Positions 29,725 to 39,112 are shown, counted from the stretch's first letter. The stretch is 64,000 nucleotides of DNA from Pseudomonas sp. 2FG (GCF_005502935.1 NZ_SCMP01000003.1:186001-250000), one strand, 5' to 3'. Translations and numbers: made by a program. The notes: generated by a model from the letters alone, not told the origin.

Positions 29725-30575
29725 GCCTTGCACTAGCCACCTTACTGAGCCTGACCAGCCTGCCAGGCAGCGCTGCGGGCCTGCGGTTCAGCCTGGTGAA
29801 AACCGCCGAAGCCGAAACCCTAGACGCCTTCACGGTTGAAGGTGGTCAATGGACCGAGAAAGTCACCCTCAACCATGTCGCGGTGCTGATCGAGCATCAC
29901 GCCGCCACCCTGCTGTTCGACACCGGCCTGGGGCGCCAGATCGACAGCCAGTTCACCGAGATGCCGATGTGGGACAAGCCGCTGCTGCAGTACGGTCCCG
30001 TCGTGCCAGCACGCGATCAGTTGGACCAGGACGGCATTCGGATCGACCGCATCCTGCTGTCCCACGCCCACTGGGACCACGCCTCGGGCCTCGCCGACTT
30101 CCCGGAAGTGCCGGTGTGGGCGCCCTACGAGGAAATCGAGTTCAGCCAGATCTCGACGCCGCCGGCGGTCCTCCCCAGCCAGTTCAAGCACCCGGTGAAA
30201 TGGCTGCCCTTCACCTTCCAGTCGCCTGCTTTCATGGGCTTCCCGGCCAGCCTGGATATGTTCGGTGATGGCCGCGTGGTGATGGTACCGCTAAGCGGCC
30301 ATACGCCGGGATCGGTGGGGCTGTTTCTGACCCTGGAAGACGGCCGCCGTTTCTTCTTTACCGGCGACGCCAGTTGGCGCCTGGAGGGCTTTACCGGCCC
30401 CCGCGAAAAATTCTGGATCAGCCGCAATATGGTCGACAACGACCGTGATGCCACGCGCAAGGTGTTGGAGCAGGTGCATCAGCTAATGGCCAAGGAGCCA
30501 AACCTGACGGTAGTGCCGGCCCATGACGCCAAGGTGCAGCAAAACCTGGGCTTTTATCCGCACTGGGTCGAATGA
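29712..30575 (+). CDS. Exported MBL-fold metallohydrolase
   Basis: 287 residues: signal peptide (MRLLSLALATLLSLTSLPGSAA) followed by a metallo-beta-lactamase fold. Metal ligands are visible in LLSHAHWDHASG (HxHxDH), the SGHTPGSVG His and the FTGDASW Asp, with a C-terminal VVPAHDAKV His. It resembles N-acyl homoserine lactonase-type/MBL proteins in motif order, but the substrate is unknown. AAGGAG lies before the ATG. It begins where the GST remnant ends, so it may be read from the former GST promoter. Confidence 0.9.
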   Translation: MRLLSLALATLLSLTSLPGSAAGLRFSLVKTAEAETLDAFTVEGGQWTEKVTLNHVAVLIEHHAATLLFDTGLGRQIDSQFTEMPMWDKPLLQYGPVVPARDQLDQDGIRIDRILLSHAHWDHASGLADFPEVPVWAPYEEIEFSQISTPPAVLPSQFKHPVKWLPFTFQSPAFMGFPASLDMFGDGRVVMVPLSGHTPGSVGLFLTLEDGRRFFFTGDASWRLEGFTGPREKFWISRNMVDNDRDATRKVLEQVHQLMAKEPNLTVVPAHDAKVQQNLGFYPHWVE

Positions 30576-30714
30576 TTAATCGCGCTAACGTCCTGAATCC
30601 GGGGCCTGCCGACTAAGGTCTAAAGGCTCCCAGCGTCTCTCTCGTGGTTTATTCCACCCGCCGTAACAGTTCGGTCACAACCCCTCTGTCCGCACCCACG
30701 AGAAGACAACAACA

Positions 30715-31995
30715 ATGAGCCCCCTCAATAATGAGCACCCCCTCGCCCATGCCGTGGCTCTTGCCACCCTGGGCGTTAGCCTCACCCTGCCGAACCTGGC
30801 ACAGGCTGAATTTATCCAAGACAGCAAAGCCAGCCTGGAGCTGCGCAATTTCTACATGAACCGCGATTTCCGCCAGGAAGGCGGCAACAAGGGCCAAGCC
30901 AAAGCAGAAGAATGGGCCCAGGGCTTCCTGCTGCGCATGGAGTCCGGCTACACCGAAGGCACCGTCGGCGTGGGTGTCGATGCCCAAGGGCTGGCCGGTT
31001 TTAAACTCGACTCGGGGGGCGGCACCGCCGGTACTGGCCTGCTGGAACCCGACCGTTCCGGCGGCTCGCAAGACAACTATTCAGAACTTGGCCTGACCGC
31101 CAAACTGCGCGCCTCGAAAAGCACCCTGAAAGTCGGCACCTTGATGCCCAAGTTGCCGGTACTGCAAGCCAACGACTCACGCCTGCTGCCGCAAACCTTC
31201 CAGGGCGGCCAGCTGAACTCGATGGAAATCGACGGCCTGACCCTCGATGCCGGCCAGCTGCAACAGGTCAACTATCGTGACTCTTCGGACTACGAGGGCA
31301 TGACCATCAACGGTGGTGGCCGCCGCAACATCGTCTTCCAAAAAGGCCTGACCAGCGACGAGTTCAACTTCGCCAGCGCCAGCTACAAGTGGACTGACAA
31401 GCTGGCCAGCGCTTACAGCTATGGCAACCTGGATCAGTTCTACAAACAGCACATCGTCAACCTGGTGCATGTGCTGCCGATTGCCGACAAGCAATCGCTG
31501 AAGAGCGACCTGCGTTACGCCCGCTCCACCGATGACGGCAGCAGCAACGTCGACAACAAGGCCTTCGGCGCCATGTTCACCTATGGCCTCGGTGGCCATG
31601 CCTTCGGCTTGGGCTATCAGTCGATGAGCGGCGACACCGGCTACGCCTATGTCAACGCGACCGATCCCTTCCTTGTCAACTATGTGCAGATCGGCGACTT
31701 CGCCAACAAGGACGAGAAGTCCTGGCAGCTTCGCTACGACTACAACTTCGCCGCCATCGGTATTCCAGGCCTGACCTTTATGACCCGCTATCTGTCCGGC
31801 GACGACGTCGACCGCGGCGCCGCCCTCTCCGACGGCAAGGAGTGGGAACGCAACATGGACATCGCTTACGTCTTCCAGGATGGCCCGCTGAAGAACCTCG
31901 GGGTGAAATGGCGTAACGCGACTACCCGCGCCAACTTCGGCAACGACCTGGACGAAAACCGCCTGATCGTCAGCTACAGCCTGCCGCTCTGGTAA
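30715..31995 (+). CDS. opdQ: OprD-family outer membrane porin (OpdQ-like)
   Basis: 426-residue 18-strand barrel protein. It has a signal peptide ending LAQA-E (residue ~31), then the OprD start FIQDSKASLELRNFYMNRDF. Dense alternating beta-strands follow, with GTLMPKLPVLQANDSRLLPQ in the substrate-binding region, and the C-terminus IVSYSLPLW ends in an aromatic residue for barrel assembly. OprD porins take up amino acids or small acids. The OpdQ name rests on local synteny with PA3038 (from memory), so the symbol is tentative. A bidirectional terminator follows. Confidence 0.88.
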   Translation: MSPLNNEHPLAHAVALATLGVSLTLPNLAQAEFIQDSKASLELRNFYMNRDFRQEGGNKGQAKAEEWAQGFLLRMESGYTEGTVGVGVDAQGLAGFKLDSGGGTAGTGLLEPDRSGGSQDNYSELGLTAKLRASKSTLKVGTLMPKLPVLQANDSRLLPQTFQGGQLNSMEIDGLTLDAGQLQQVNYRDSSDYEGMTINGGGRRNIVFQKGLTSDEFNFASASYKWTDKLASAYSYGNLDQFYKQHIVNLVHVLPIADKQSLKSDLRYARSTDDGSSNVDNKAFGAMFTYGLGGHAFGLGYQSMSGDTGYAYVNATDPFLVNYVQIGDFANKDEKSWQLRYDYNFAAIGIPGLTFMTRYLSGDDVDRGAALSDGKEWERNMDIAYVFQDGPLKNLGVKWRNATTRANFGNDLDENRLIVSYSLPLW

Positions 31996-32005
31996 ACACC
32001 TGAAT

Positions 32006-32084
32006 GTAGGCTGGGTAGAGGCGCCAGGCACCGAAACCCAGCGCGAGGAAAATGCTGGGTTCCGCTGCACTCTACCCAGCCTAC
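32006..32084. repeat. Inverted repeat element (copy 1)
   Basis: GTAGGCTGGGTAGAG at 32006-32020 is exactly complemented by CTCTACCCAGCCTAC at 32070-32084. An inner ACCCAGC/GCTGGGT pair makes a long two-tier hairpin. The same core recurs at 34024-34059. It is an extragenic palindromic element of the type common in pseudomonads. Confidence 0.65.
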
Positions 32085-32090
32085 GAACGT

Positions 32091-32122
32091 AAAAAAGCCC
32101 GCTCTGTTGAGCGGGCTTTTTC
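32091..32122. terminator. Bidirectional terminator between porin and ammonium transporter
   Basis: Stem GCCCGCTC/GAGCGGGC with loop TGTT, six A before and five T after. It serves the porin on the plus strand and the amt gene (ending 32136) on the minus strand. Confidence 0.92.
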
Positions 32123-32135
32123 TTGCACGACTCAA

Positions 32136-33344
32136 TCAGTCCTGGCTGACCGCACCGATCTTGTGGATCGACAAGTCGGCGCCGTAGTACTCCTCCTCCT
32201 GGCTCAAACGGATGCCGGTCAGCGCCTTGAGCACGCCGTACACCAGAAAACCGCCGGCTAGTGCCACCAAGACCCCGAGCCCGGTACCGATCAGTTGGCT
32301 GAGCAAACTAACGCCACCCAGACCGCCCAGTACTTCCTGGCCAAACACACCGCAGGCAATGCCGCCCCAGACGCCGCACAGACCATGCAACGGCCAGACC
32401 CCGAGCACATCGTCGATTCGCCACTTCACCTGAGTCGCCGTAAACGCCCAGACGAACAAGGCGCCGGCGATCAACCCGGTCATCAGCGCACCAACCGGGT
32501 GCATAAGATCGGAACCGGCACAGATCGCCACCAGGCCAGCCAAAGGGCCGTTATGCAGAAAGCCCGGGTCATTGCGCCCCACAAACAGCGCCGCCACGGT
32601 GCCACCGACCATCGCCATCAGCGAGTTGACCGCCACCAGACCACTGACTCCCGTCAGGGTTTGCGCACTCATCACGTTGAAGCCGAACCAGCCGACAATC
32701 AGAATCCACGAACCCAGCGCCAGGAATGGAATGCTCGACGGCGCGAACGCCACCAGGCGGCCATCACGGTAACGACCATCGCGGCGGCCGAGCAGCGTCA
32801 CCGCGCCGAAGGCCAGCCAACCGCCCATCGCATGTACCACCACGGAACCTGCGAAGTCATGGAAGCTCGCGCCAAAGCGCGCGGCCAGCCAGGCTTGCAG
32901 GCCAAAATTACCGTTCCACACCAGGCCCTCGAAGAAGGGGTAGATGAAGGCCACGATCAGCAGCGTCGCGCACAATTGCGGGCCGAACTTGGCGCGCTCG
33001 GCAATGCCCCCGGAGATGATCGCCGGAATCGCCGCGGCAAAGGTCAGCAGGAAGAAGAACTTCACCAACGCATAGCCGTGGTCGGCAGTCAGCGCCGTCG
33101 CCGGCACCAGAAAGGTCACCCCGTAAGCCACCCAATAGCCTATAAAGAAGTAGGCCACGGTCGACACGGCAAAGTCGGAGATGATCTTCGACAGCGCGTT
33201 GACTTGGTTCTTCTGGCGTACCGTACCGACCTCAAGAAAGGCGAAGCCGGCGTGCATGGCCAATACCATCACGGCGCCGAGCAAGATGAACAGAGTATTG
33301 GAACCGTGAACCAGGGTTTCCACGGCACTATTGAGGTTTTCCAT
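32136..33344 (-). CDS. amt: Ammonium transporter (Amt family)
   Basis: 402-residue, ~11-helix channel starting MENLNSAVETLVHGSNTLFI. Conserved pore residues are present: the DFAVSTVAYFFIGYWVAYG helix and the two pore histidines in DFAGSVVVHAMGGWLAFG and PLHGLCGVWGGIACGVFGQ. The ATG at 33344 gives the usual start; codons upstream to 33383 are not protein-like. No glnK lies alongside, so it is probably not the main glnK-amtB locus. It faces an unusually long 792-base upstream region. Confidence 0.92.
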   Translation of the reverse strand: MENLNSAVETLVHGSNTLFILLGAVMVLAMHAGFAFLEVGTVRQKNQVNALSKIISDFAVSTVAYFFIGYWVAYGVTFLVPATALTADHGYALVKFFFLLTFAAAIPAIISGGIAERAKFGPQLCATLLIVAFIYPFFEGLVWNGNFGLQAWLAARFGASFHDFAGSVVVHAMGGWLAFGAVTLLGRRDGRYRDGRLVAFAPSSIPFLALGSWILIVGWFGFNVMSAQTLTGVSGLVAVNSLMAMVGGTVAALFVGRNDPGFLHNGPLAGLVAICAGSDLMHPVGALMTGLIAGALFVWAFTATQVKWRIDDVLGVWPLHGLCGVWGGIACGVFGQEVLGGLGGVSLLSQLIGTGLGVLVALAGGFLVYGVLKALTGIRLSQEEEYYGADLSIHKIGAVSQD

Positions 33345-34136
33345 CGGCGAAGATGACTCCGGCGGTAAGGGAAAAAGCACCAAAGCAGCTCAGCCCAACC
33401 AATCACGCACCATCCTGATGCTTGCCTGCACCAAAGCCGCCCAACAGAGCGAACCGTTTTGGTACAAGCGGTATTGGCAGGAAACTCGAGCTTTTAGTCT
33501 TTTTCTTTATTTTTCATCTAGTTGAAGTAAGGTTTCCGGGCTTATCCAATCAACCGAAATGCCCGAACAAAGGGCACCTTGCTTCCGTTATGCACCAGTG
33601 CGATGCAATCGCTGTACCAGCAGCACCAGCACAGCTCGCAGAGGCTCGAGCCCTGAGGAAGCCAGCAACGGAGCCATCGGCCTGAATTCTCCCCGCGCCG
33701 GATCGGCCGCCTACGCCCCCGACCAGCCCCGGCCCAACCTCAAACAACTTAAGCAGTAAGGCGTGCCGCCCGAACGGGTAGTGTTCAAAATCACCGAACT
33801 CGGCCACAACTGCTCCTCGCGCCTCGACTTCTATCAACTACTCGCCGGAGGCGGGGATGAACGCCGACTGCCCCTCTCCACCGCCTACCGCGACGCGACC
33901 AGCAACCAGCAACCAGCAACCCGTACTGCCTGACGGCCGGGCAATTTATCGACAATGGGTGACGGTTGTTGCTGCTGGATATCGATGCGGCGGGGTTGTA
34001 GCGATAGCGCAAAACTCGAGCGCAGGCTGGGTAGAGCCGCTTTCGGCGAAACCCAGCCTACGGATAGCGCGTTTTGTTAACTCCCAAGTCCAAGCGACAC
34101 CAAACGCCACAGGCGCTCAGCGCCGGCTGGACACTC
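33345..34136. other. Long intergenic region with coding debris
   Basis: About 790 bases with no intact gene. The plus-strand frame at about 33770-33870 reads ERVVFKITELGHNCSS and is interrupted by stops on either side. The VVFKITE stretch recalls the EAL-domain VFEITE motif, but the rest does not follow the family. Lower-GC sequence at 33480-33540 may be the amt promoter region. The second copy of the inverted repeat is at 34024-34059. Confidence 0.45.
34024..34059. repeat. Inverted repeat element (copy 2)
   Basis: AGGCTGGGT (34024-34032) pairs with ACCCAGCCT (34051-34059). The flanks TAGAG and TACGG are as in the copy at 32006-32084, but the spacing is shorter. Confidence 0.6.
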
Positions 34137-34517
34137 TTACTTGCTGCGCCAAGCATCGATACTGAAGGCACCGGCACCCTGGACGTAGAGCAGAAGAAAA
34201 CCGCCAGCTATGGCGAAGTTCTTCATAAACATGATCATCTGCATTTCATCGCTCCAGTTGCGATGAAAGATCAGCGCCGCCGCCAGACAGAATCCAGCCA
34301 GCGCCAGAGCGGCCCAACGGGTCAGAAAGCCGACGATCACCGCCAGGCCGCCGCCGATTTCCAGCGCTATCACCAACGGCAGCAGCGCACCGGGCACGCC
34401 CATGCTCTCCATATAGCCCTGCGTGCCTGCGTAACCGGCACCGAGCTTGCCCAAGCCAGCGAGCAGGAAAATATGGGCGAGGAACAGCCGCGCGACCAAG
34501 ACGATTGCATTATTCAT
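34137..34517 (-). CDS. DoxX family membrane protein
   Basis: 126 residues with four predicted membrane helices: IVLVARLFLAHIFLLAGLGKL, ALLPLVIALEIGGGLAVI, AALALAGFCLAAALIFH and FAIAGGFLLLYVQGA. This is the DoxX/SURF4-like family, commonly linked to redox or quinone-associated membrane functions, with no defined reaction here. The HRNWSDEMQMIMFMKNFA loop is typical of the family. The ATG at 34517 has AGGAGG close upstream on the minus strand. Confidence 0.88.
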   Translation of the reverse strand: MNNAIVLVARLFLAHIFLLAGLGKLGAGYAGTQGYMESMGVPGALLPLVIALEIGGGLAVIVGFLTRWAALALAGFCLAAALIFHRNWSDEMQMIMFMKNFAIAGGFLLLYVQGAGAFSIDAWRSK

Positions 34518-34846
34518 ACAGCCTCCTGTTGAGAGAAAACCGCTTTATCCAGCACCTAACATCGAGCTCACCGAGCTGCTTTAGTGGCTCCGCCCATGTA
34601 GGGGGTGCAGATGGGGAGAAACACAAGCTAGCGAAACAAACCCCAGTACTGGCGGGATGCCTCCATTCGCACCTTAATTTGACCTTAGCAACGCTACACG
34701 CCGCTCGCCACCCGCGGCCAGATTGAGCGTCAACAAGACAGCGTCTGAGAACCAGGCCCAATAACGCGGCGAAACCTCAAGGCTTGCAGCCAAGCACCGG
34801 AACCCCGAAGCTAGGGCCATCAGCCACTGAACGGCGAGGACAGGCC
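34518..34846. other. Intergenic region between doxX-like gene and dGTPase gene
   Basis: About 330 bases holding the divergent promoters. The dGTPase frame is open back to a TTG at 34784, but the true start is probably 34847. No further gene or repeat was seen. Confidence 0.5.
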
Positions 34847-36178
34847 TTGGACTGGCAAACACTGCTTAACCGTGAACGTCTCGGCAAACCGGCGCATAGC
34901 GCTAATGAACTGGGCCGCAGCCCTTTTCACAAAGATCACGACCGGATCATTTTCTCCGGTGCGTTTCGCCGCCTGGGCCGTAAGACCCAGGTGCATCCGG
35001 TCTCCAGCAACGACCATATCCACACCCGCCTGACCCACTCGCTGGAGGTCAGTTGCGTCGGCCGCTCGCTGGGGATGCGGGTCGGCGAGATGATCCGCGA
35101 TGCCCTACCCGATTGGTGCGAGCCGAGTGATCTGGGCATGGTCGTGCAGTCTGCCTGCCTGGCTCACGACATCGGCAATCCGCCCTTTGGCCACTCCGGC
35201 GAAGACGCCATCCGCCACTGGTTCCAACAGGCCGCCGGGCGCGGCTGGCTGGAGGCGATGAGCGAGGCCGAGCGGCGCGACTTCCTCAATTTCGAGGGTA
35301 ATGCCCAAGGTTTTCGCGTCCTCACCCAACTGGAGTACCACCAGTTCGATGGCGGCACGCGGCTGACCTACGCGACCCTCGGCACTTATCTGAAATACCC
35401 CTGGACCGCTCGTCACGCCGAGGCCCTCGGCTATAAGAAGCACAAGTTCGGCTGTTACCAGAGCGAACTGCCGCTGCTCGAACAGATCGCCCACAAGCTC
35501 GGCTTGCCGCAACTCGAGGACGAGCGCTGGGCTCGCCACCCGCTGGTGTACCTGATGGAAGCGGCGGATGACATTTGCTACGGCCTGATCGACCTGGAAG
35601 ACGGCCTCGAGATGGAGTTGCTCGACTACGCCGAGGTGGAGTCCGTATTGCTCGGCCTGGTCGGTGACGACCTGCCGGAAACCTACCGCCAACTGGGCCC
35701 GCAGGACTCGCGCCGACGCAAGCTGGCGATCCTGCGCGGCAAGGCCATCGAACACCTGACCAACGCAGCCGCCCGGGCCTTTGTCGAGCAGCAGGATGCG
35801 CTGCTCGCCGGCACCTTGCCGGGCGATCTGGTCGAGCACATGCACGGCCCGGCCAAGCGCTGCGTACTGGGTGCGAAAAATATGGCGCGGGAGAAAATCT
35901 TCCAGGACAAGCGCAAGACCCTGCATGAGATCGGCGCCTACACCACCCTGGAGATTCTGCTGAATGCCTTCTGCGGCGCGGCGCTGGAGCAACATGGCGG
36001 GCGTACGCCGTCGTTCAAGCATCGGCGTATTCTCGATCTGCTCGGCAATAACGCGCCGGACCCAGCCTGGCCACTGCACAAGTCCTTCCTGCGCATGATC
36101 GACTTTATCGCCGGGATGACTGACAGCTACGCCACCGAGATGGCGCGGGAGATGACTGGGCGCTCCAGCCCGGTGTGA
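34847..36178 (+). CDS. dgt: Deoxyguanosinetriphosphate triphosphohydrolase-like protein
   Basis: 443-residue HD-domain enzyme expected to hydrolyse dNTPs to nucleosides and triphosphate. HD metal ligands are in [15 protein letters not shown] and [17 protein letters not shown]; a regulatory [12 protein letters not shown] segment precedes them. The TTG at 34847 is preferred because GCGAGGA lies six bases upstream and the product then begins [15 protein letters not shown] as in other pseudomonads (443 residues in PAO1 PA3043, from memory). An upstream TTG at 34784 adds non-conserved sequence. Confidence 0.9.
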   Translation: MDWQTLLNRERLGKPAHSANELGRSPFHKDHDRIIFSGAFRRLGRKTQVHPVSSNDHIHTRLTHSLEVSCVGRSLGMRVGEMIRDALPDWCEPSDLGMVVQSACLAHDIGNPPFGHSGEDAIRHWFQQAAGRGWLEAMSEAERRDFLNFEGNAQGFRVLTQLEYHQFDGGTRLTYATLGTYLKYPWTARHAEALGYKKHKFGCYQSELPLLEQIAHKLGLPQLEDERWARHPLVYLMEAADDICYGLIDLEDGLEMELLDYAEVESVLLGLVGDDLPETYRQLGPQDSRRRKLAILRGKAIEHLTNAAARAFVEQQDALLAGTLPGDLVEHMHGPAKRCVLGAKNMAREKIFQDKRKTLHEIGAYTTLEILLNAFCGAALEQHGGRTPSFKHRRILDLLGNNAPDPAWPLHKSFLRMIDFIAGMTDSYATEMAREMTGRSSPV

Positions 36179-36290
36179 TGTGGCGTGGTACTGGAGGGTG
36201 ACAGCGCCGAGCAACACCTATGCTGGGTATTGGGCCAAGTCGACGGGGGAATCACCCGAGTGGCTTTTGGCAACTTTATAGAGACTGCTG

Positions 36291-37349
36291 ATGATGCGTA
36301 AGGTCTTGCCGCAAGCCTTGAACTGGCACTCCGGGCCGCCAGCCTGGGGCCCGGCCATAGTCGCCGGTTTCGGTTGCGCCCTGCCCTTGTTGCTGGGCCT
36401 GCTCAGCGCCCACCCAGGTTTTCTCTGGGCCTCGGTGGGGGCCTTTCTAGCGGCTCAGGCTAATCCGCTGCACCGCTTCGGCATGTTGCGCATGTTGCTG
36501 CTGACCGGGCTCGGCGCCTGGAGTGCCGGCCTGGGCTTCTGGGGGGCGGCTCATCCCTTGATCAGCTTGGCGCTGTTCGCCTGCTTCGGCTTCCTGCTGG
36601 CCTGGCTGCAACGTTTCGGTGCGGAAGCCGGCAAGTTCGGCATCGGCCTCGCGCTGTGCCTCTGCCTGGGACAAGGTCAACAGGGTATTGGCAACCTGAA
36701 TAATCCTTATGCGGTGGGCATGCTGTTCATCCTCGGCGGGCTCTGGGTCGCTCTGCTCGCCTTTGGCCTGCGCGGTCTGCACGGCTTACGCATGTGGCCA
36801 CGCATGCCACGGCTGTTAGGTCTGTTGAAAGTGCTGCGCCGGCATGCCCGACGCTTACCGCAACAACAGTGGCGCTTGCACGCACTGGGCTGCACCCTGG
36901 CCTTCGCTCTGGCCGGCCTGACGGTCGAGCTGGCCGAGCTGTCACGCGGCTATTGGTTGACCCTGACGGTGATCACCACCCTGCAGCTGGAATTCCAGGG
37001 CAGCCTGGTGCGCGCCCTGCAGTCCAGCCTCGCCAGCCTGTGCGCGGCAGCCCTGCTGATTTACTTCGGCCATAGCCTGCAAAGCCCGCCGCTGATGGTG
37101 GCCACCCTAGTGCCGCTGATTGCCCTGAGCCGCGCCTTCCAAGCCCAGCACTACGGCCTGTTCGTACTGCAGAGCACGCTGTGCTTCGTACTCCTGGCCG
37201 AAAGCTTGTCGCAGGATTGGCAACTGGCGCAGCTGCGGCTGTTTAACTCGCTAATAGGTGCCGCGATAGCCTTGTCGGTGGCCCTGTTGATGTACGGCCT
37301 GCGGCAGTGTCTGAGCAAACACCCCGCGCCAGCGCCAGACGCGCCCTAA
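36291..37349 (+). CDS. FUSC-family inner membrane protein
   Basis: 352 residues with two sets of membrane helices. The first is PAIVAGFGCALPLLLGLLSA through MLFILGGLWVALLAFGL, then a cytosolic stretch rich in Arg (MWPRMPRLLGLLKVLRRHAR). The second is LTLTVITTLQLEFQGS through IGAAIALSVALLMYGL. The WLTLTVITTLQ and aromatic-rich first set match fusaric-acid-resistance/aromatic acid exporter proteins. About half the full-length FUSC size and without partner MFP/OMF genes, so the exported compound is unknown. A decayed C-terminal fragment follows its stop codon. Confidence 0.82.
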   Translation: MMRKVLPQALNWHSGPPAWGPAIVAGFGCALPLLLGLLSAHPGFLWASVGAFLAAQANPLHRFGMLRMLLLTGLGAWSAGLGFWGAAHPLISLALFACFGFLLAWLQRFGAEAGKFGIGLALCLCLGQGQQGIGNLNNPYAVGMLFILGGLWVALLAFGLRGLHGLRMWPRMPRLLGLLKVLRRHARRLPQQQWRLHALGCTLAFALAGLTVELAELSRGYWLTLTVITTLQLEFQGSLVRALQSSLASLCAAALLIYFGHSLQSPPLMVATLVPLIALSRAFQAQHYGLFVLQSTLCFVLLAESLSQDWQLAQLRLFNSLIGAAIALSVALLMYGLRQCLSKHPAPAPDAP

Positions 37350-37352
37350 ACC

Positions 37353-37500
37353 CTCTATGGCCGCATCCACGCAATACGCATGCGCTTCGAGGGCCTCAAA
37401 CGCGATGCCGGAATCAGTTACTGGCAAGCGTTGGCGCAAGGCGGAGCCAATCGATGCGGTCGACCCAATCAGCATCCTCACCAGGGCCGGACTAAGCTGA
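37353..37500 (+). pseudogene. Frameshifted C-terminal gene remnant
   Basis: From 37353 one frame reads YGRIHAIRMRFEGLKRDAGI then SYWQALAQGGA. Near 37440 the natural reading moves by +1 and continues EPIDAVDPISILTRAGLS to a TGA at 37498-37500. Both halves look protein-like and join without a gap, implying one indel in a formerly functional gene whose 5' part is gone. The family was not recognised. Confidence 0.5.
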
Positions 37501-37565
37501 TGTGACCGGTCTGCGCGACTGGGGGTTGGCAGTCGGCCCGTTCTCACGAGTTCTGGAGCAACGTC

Positions 37566-39056
37566 ATGCGTGGATGCCCCGCCTGGTGCCGCGATGCGAT
37601 GCGCCTGTTCATGATCCTCGCCATCAGCTGCTTGGCCCTGAGCGGTTGGGCCGCCGACGAACTACCCAGCCCCGAGCTGAGCGCCGCCGAGGAAGCCGAA
37701 GTCGACGCCATGGTGCTACCGGTGCCGGATGCCTGGATCGGCGACTTCGACGGCATGCGCAAACGCCGCCTGATCAGGGTGCTGGTGCCCTACAGCAAGA
37801 CCTTCTACTACGTCGACCGCGGCCGCGAGGGCGGGAGCGCCTACGAGTCGGGCAAGGCCCTGGAAACCTGGCTAAATCGGAAATACCCGCTCGAGGGTAA
37901 AGCGCTGCGTTGGCGGGTGATGTTTATCCCGATGGCCCGCGACAAGCTGATGCCCAGCCTGCTGGAGGGCCTTGGCGATATCGCCGCCGGCGGCCTGACC
38001 ATCACCCAGGGCCGACTGCAGACCGTGGACTTCGCCGATCCCTTCGCCAGCGGTATCCGCGAAGCCCTGGTCAGCAGCCCCAACAGCAAGCCGGTCGGCA
38101 AACTGGAGGAGCTGTCCGGCCAGGAAATCATGGTGCGCGCCTCCAGCAGCTACTTCGAGCACCTGAGCGAGCTCAACCAGCAGTTCAAGGAACGCGGCCT
38201 CGCACCGATCAAGGTCCTGCCGGCCGATGAAAACCTGGAGTCCGAAGACCTGCTGGAAATGGTCAACGCCGGCCTGATCAACGCCACAGTGGTCGATCGC
38301 TACCTCGCTACTATCTGGCAGCCGCTGTACCAGCACATGGTCGTCCACGACCAGTTCTACCTGAAGGCCGATGCCGAGATCGCCTGGGCCATCCGCAAGC
38401 ACAGCCCGCAGCTGAGAACCATGCTCGCCGGCTTCGTCAAGCAGCACAAGGTCGGCACCGCCTTTGGCAATACCCTGGTGCGCAAGTACGTGAACAATCC
38501 CAAGCGGGTGCTCAATGCCACCTCGGAAGCCGAGCTGCAGAAGTTCAACGAAATGCTCGGGCTGTTCCGCAAACATGCCGACAGCTACGGCTTCGACTAC
38601 CTGATGCTGATGGCCCAGGGCTTTCAGGAGTCCCGGCTCGATCAGGGCGCGCGCAGCTCACGTGGCGCGGTGGGCGTGATGCAGCTGCTGCCGAGCACCG
38701 CGGCGGACCCGAGCGTGGCGATTAAAGGCGTAGACAAGAGCGCGGACAAGAACATCGAGGCCGGCAGCAAGTACATGCGTCTGCTCGCCGACAAGTACCT
38801 GAACGACCCCGAACTGACACCGATGAACAAGACCCTGATGACTTTCGCCGCCTACAACGCCGGCCCGGGCAATCTGCGCAAGTTCAGGCGGCTGGCACAG
38901 AAGTCCGGGCTCGACCCGAACATCTGGTTCCAGAACGTCGAGCACGCCGCCGCCCGCGTGGTGGGCCGCGAGACGGTGGATTACGTCGGCAATATCTACA
39001 AGTACTACGTCGCCTACAAACTGGTGCAGAGCCGACAGAAGAAGGGGCGCCCGTGA
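37566..39056 (+). CDS. MltF-like lytic transglycosylase with substrate-binding domain
   Basis: 496 residues: signal peptide (MRLFMILAISCLALSGWAA region), then an SBP_bac_3-type regulatory domain (LIRVLVPYSKTFYYVD...ADPFASGIREALVSS). A C-terminal SLT domain carries the catalytic Glu in MLMAQGFQESRLDQGA (near residue 360), followed by GAVGVMQLLPSTAAD and FAAYNAGPGNLRKF. This order is that of membrane-bound MltF, where muropeptide binding activates cleavage. It lacks an obvious lipobox. GGAG lies seven bases before the ATG. Whether this is MltF or a paralogue (MltF2) is not settled. Confidence 0.87.
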   Translation: MRGCPAWCRDAMRLFMILAISCLALSGWAADELPSPELSAAEEAEVDAMVLPVPDAWIGDFDGMRKRRLIRVLVPYSKTFYYVDRGREGGSAYESGKALETWLNRKYPLEGKALRWRVMFIPMARDKLMPSLLEGLGDIAAGGLTITQGRLQTVDFADPFASGIREALVSSPNSKPVGKLEELSGQEIMVRASSSYFEHLSELNQQFKERGLAPIKVLPADENLESEDLLEMVNAGLINATVVDRYLATIWQPLYQHMVVHDQFYLKADAEIAWAIRKHSPQLRTMLAGFVKQHKVGTAFGNTLVRKYVNNPKRVLNATSEAELQKFNEMLGLFRKHADSYGFDYLMLMAQGFQESRLDQGARSSRGAVGVMQLLPSTAADPSVAIKGVDKSADKNIEAGSKYMRLLADKYLNDPELTPMNKTLMTFAAYNAGPGNLRKFRRLAQKSGLDPNIWFQNVEHAAARVVGRETVDYVGNIYKYYVAYKLVQSRQKKGRP

Positions 39057-39086
39057 GCTTGGCGCTCAGGGGGCAGCGGATAGAAC

Positions 39087-39108
39087 AAGGGGGCCATATG
39101 GCCCCCTT
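39087..39108. terminator. Perfect 22-bp palindrome between convergent genes
   Basis: The sequence is its own complement (AAGGGGG arm, CATATG centre), forming a 9-bp stem. It lies 30 bases after the MltF-like gene and 4 bases past the yggL stop. TTGTTCT follows on the minus strand, so it probably ends yggL transcripts. Confidence 0.65.
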
Positions 39109-39112
39109 GGTG

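Noticed and set aside
34784..34846. TTG at 34784 as the dGTPase start
   Set aside because: The added 21 residues look non-conserved, and a proper ribosome site precedes the TTG at 34847.
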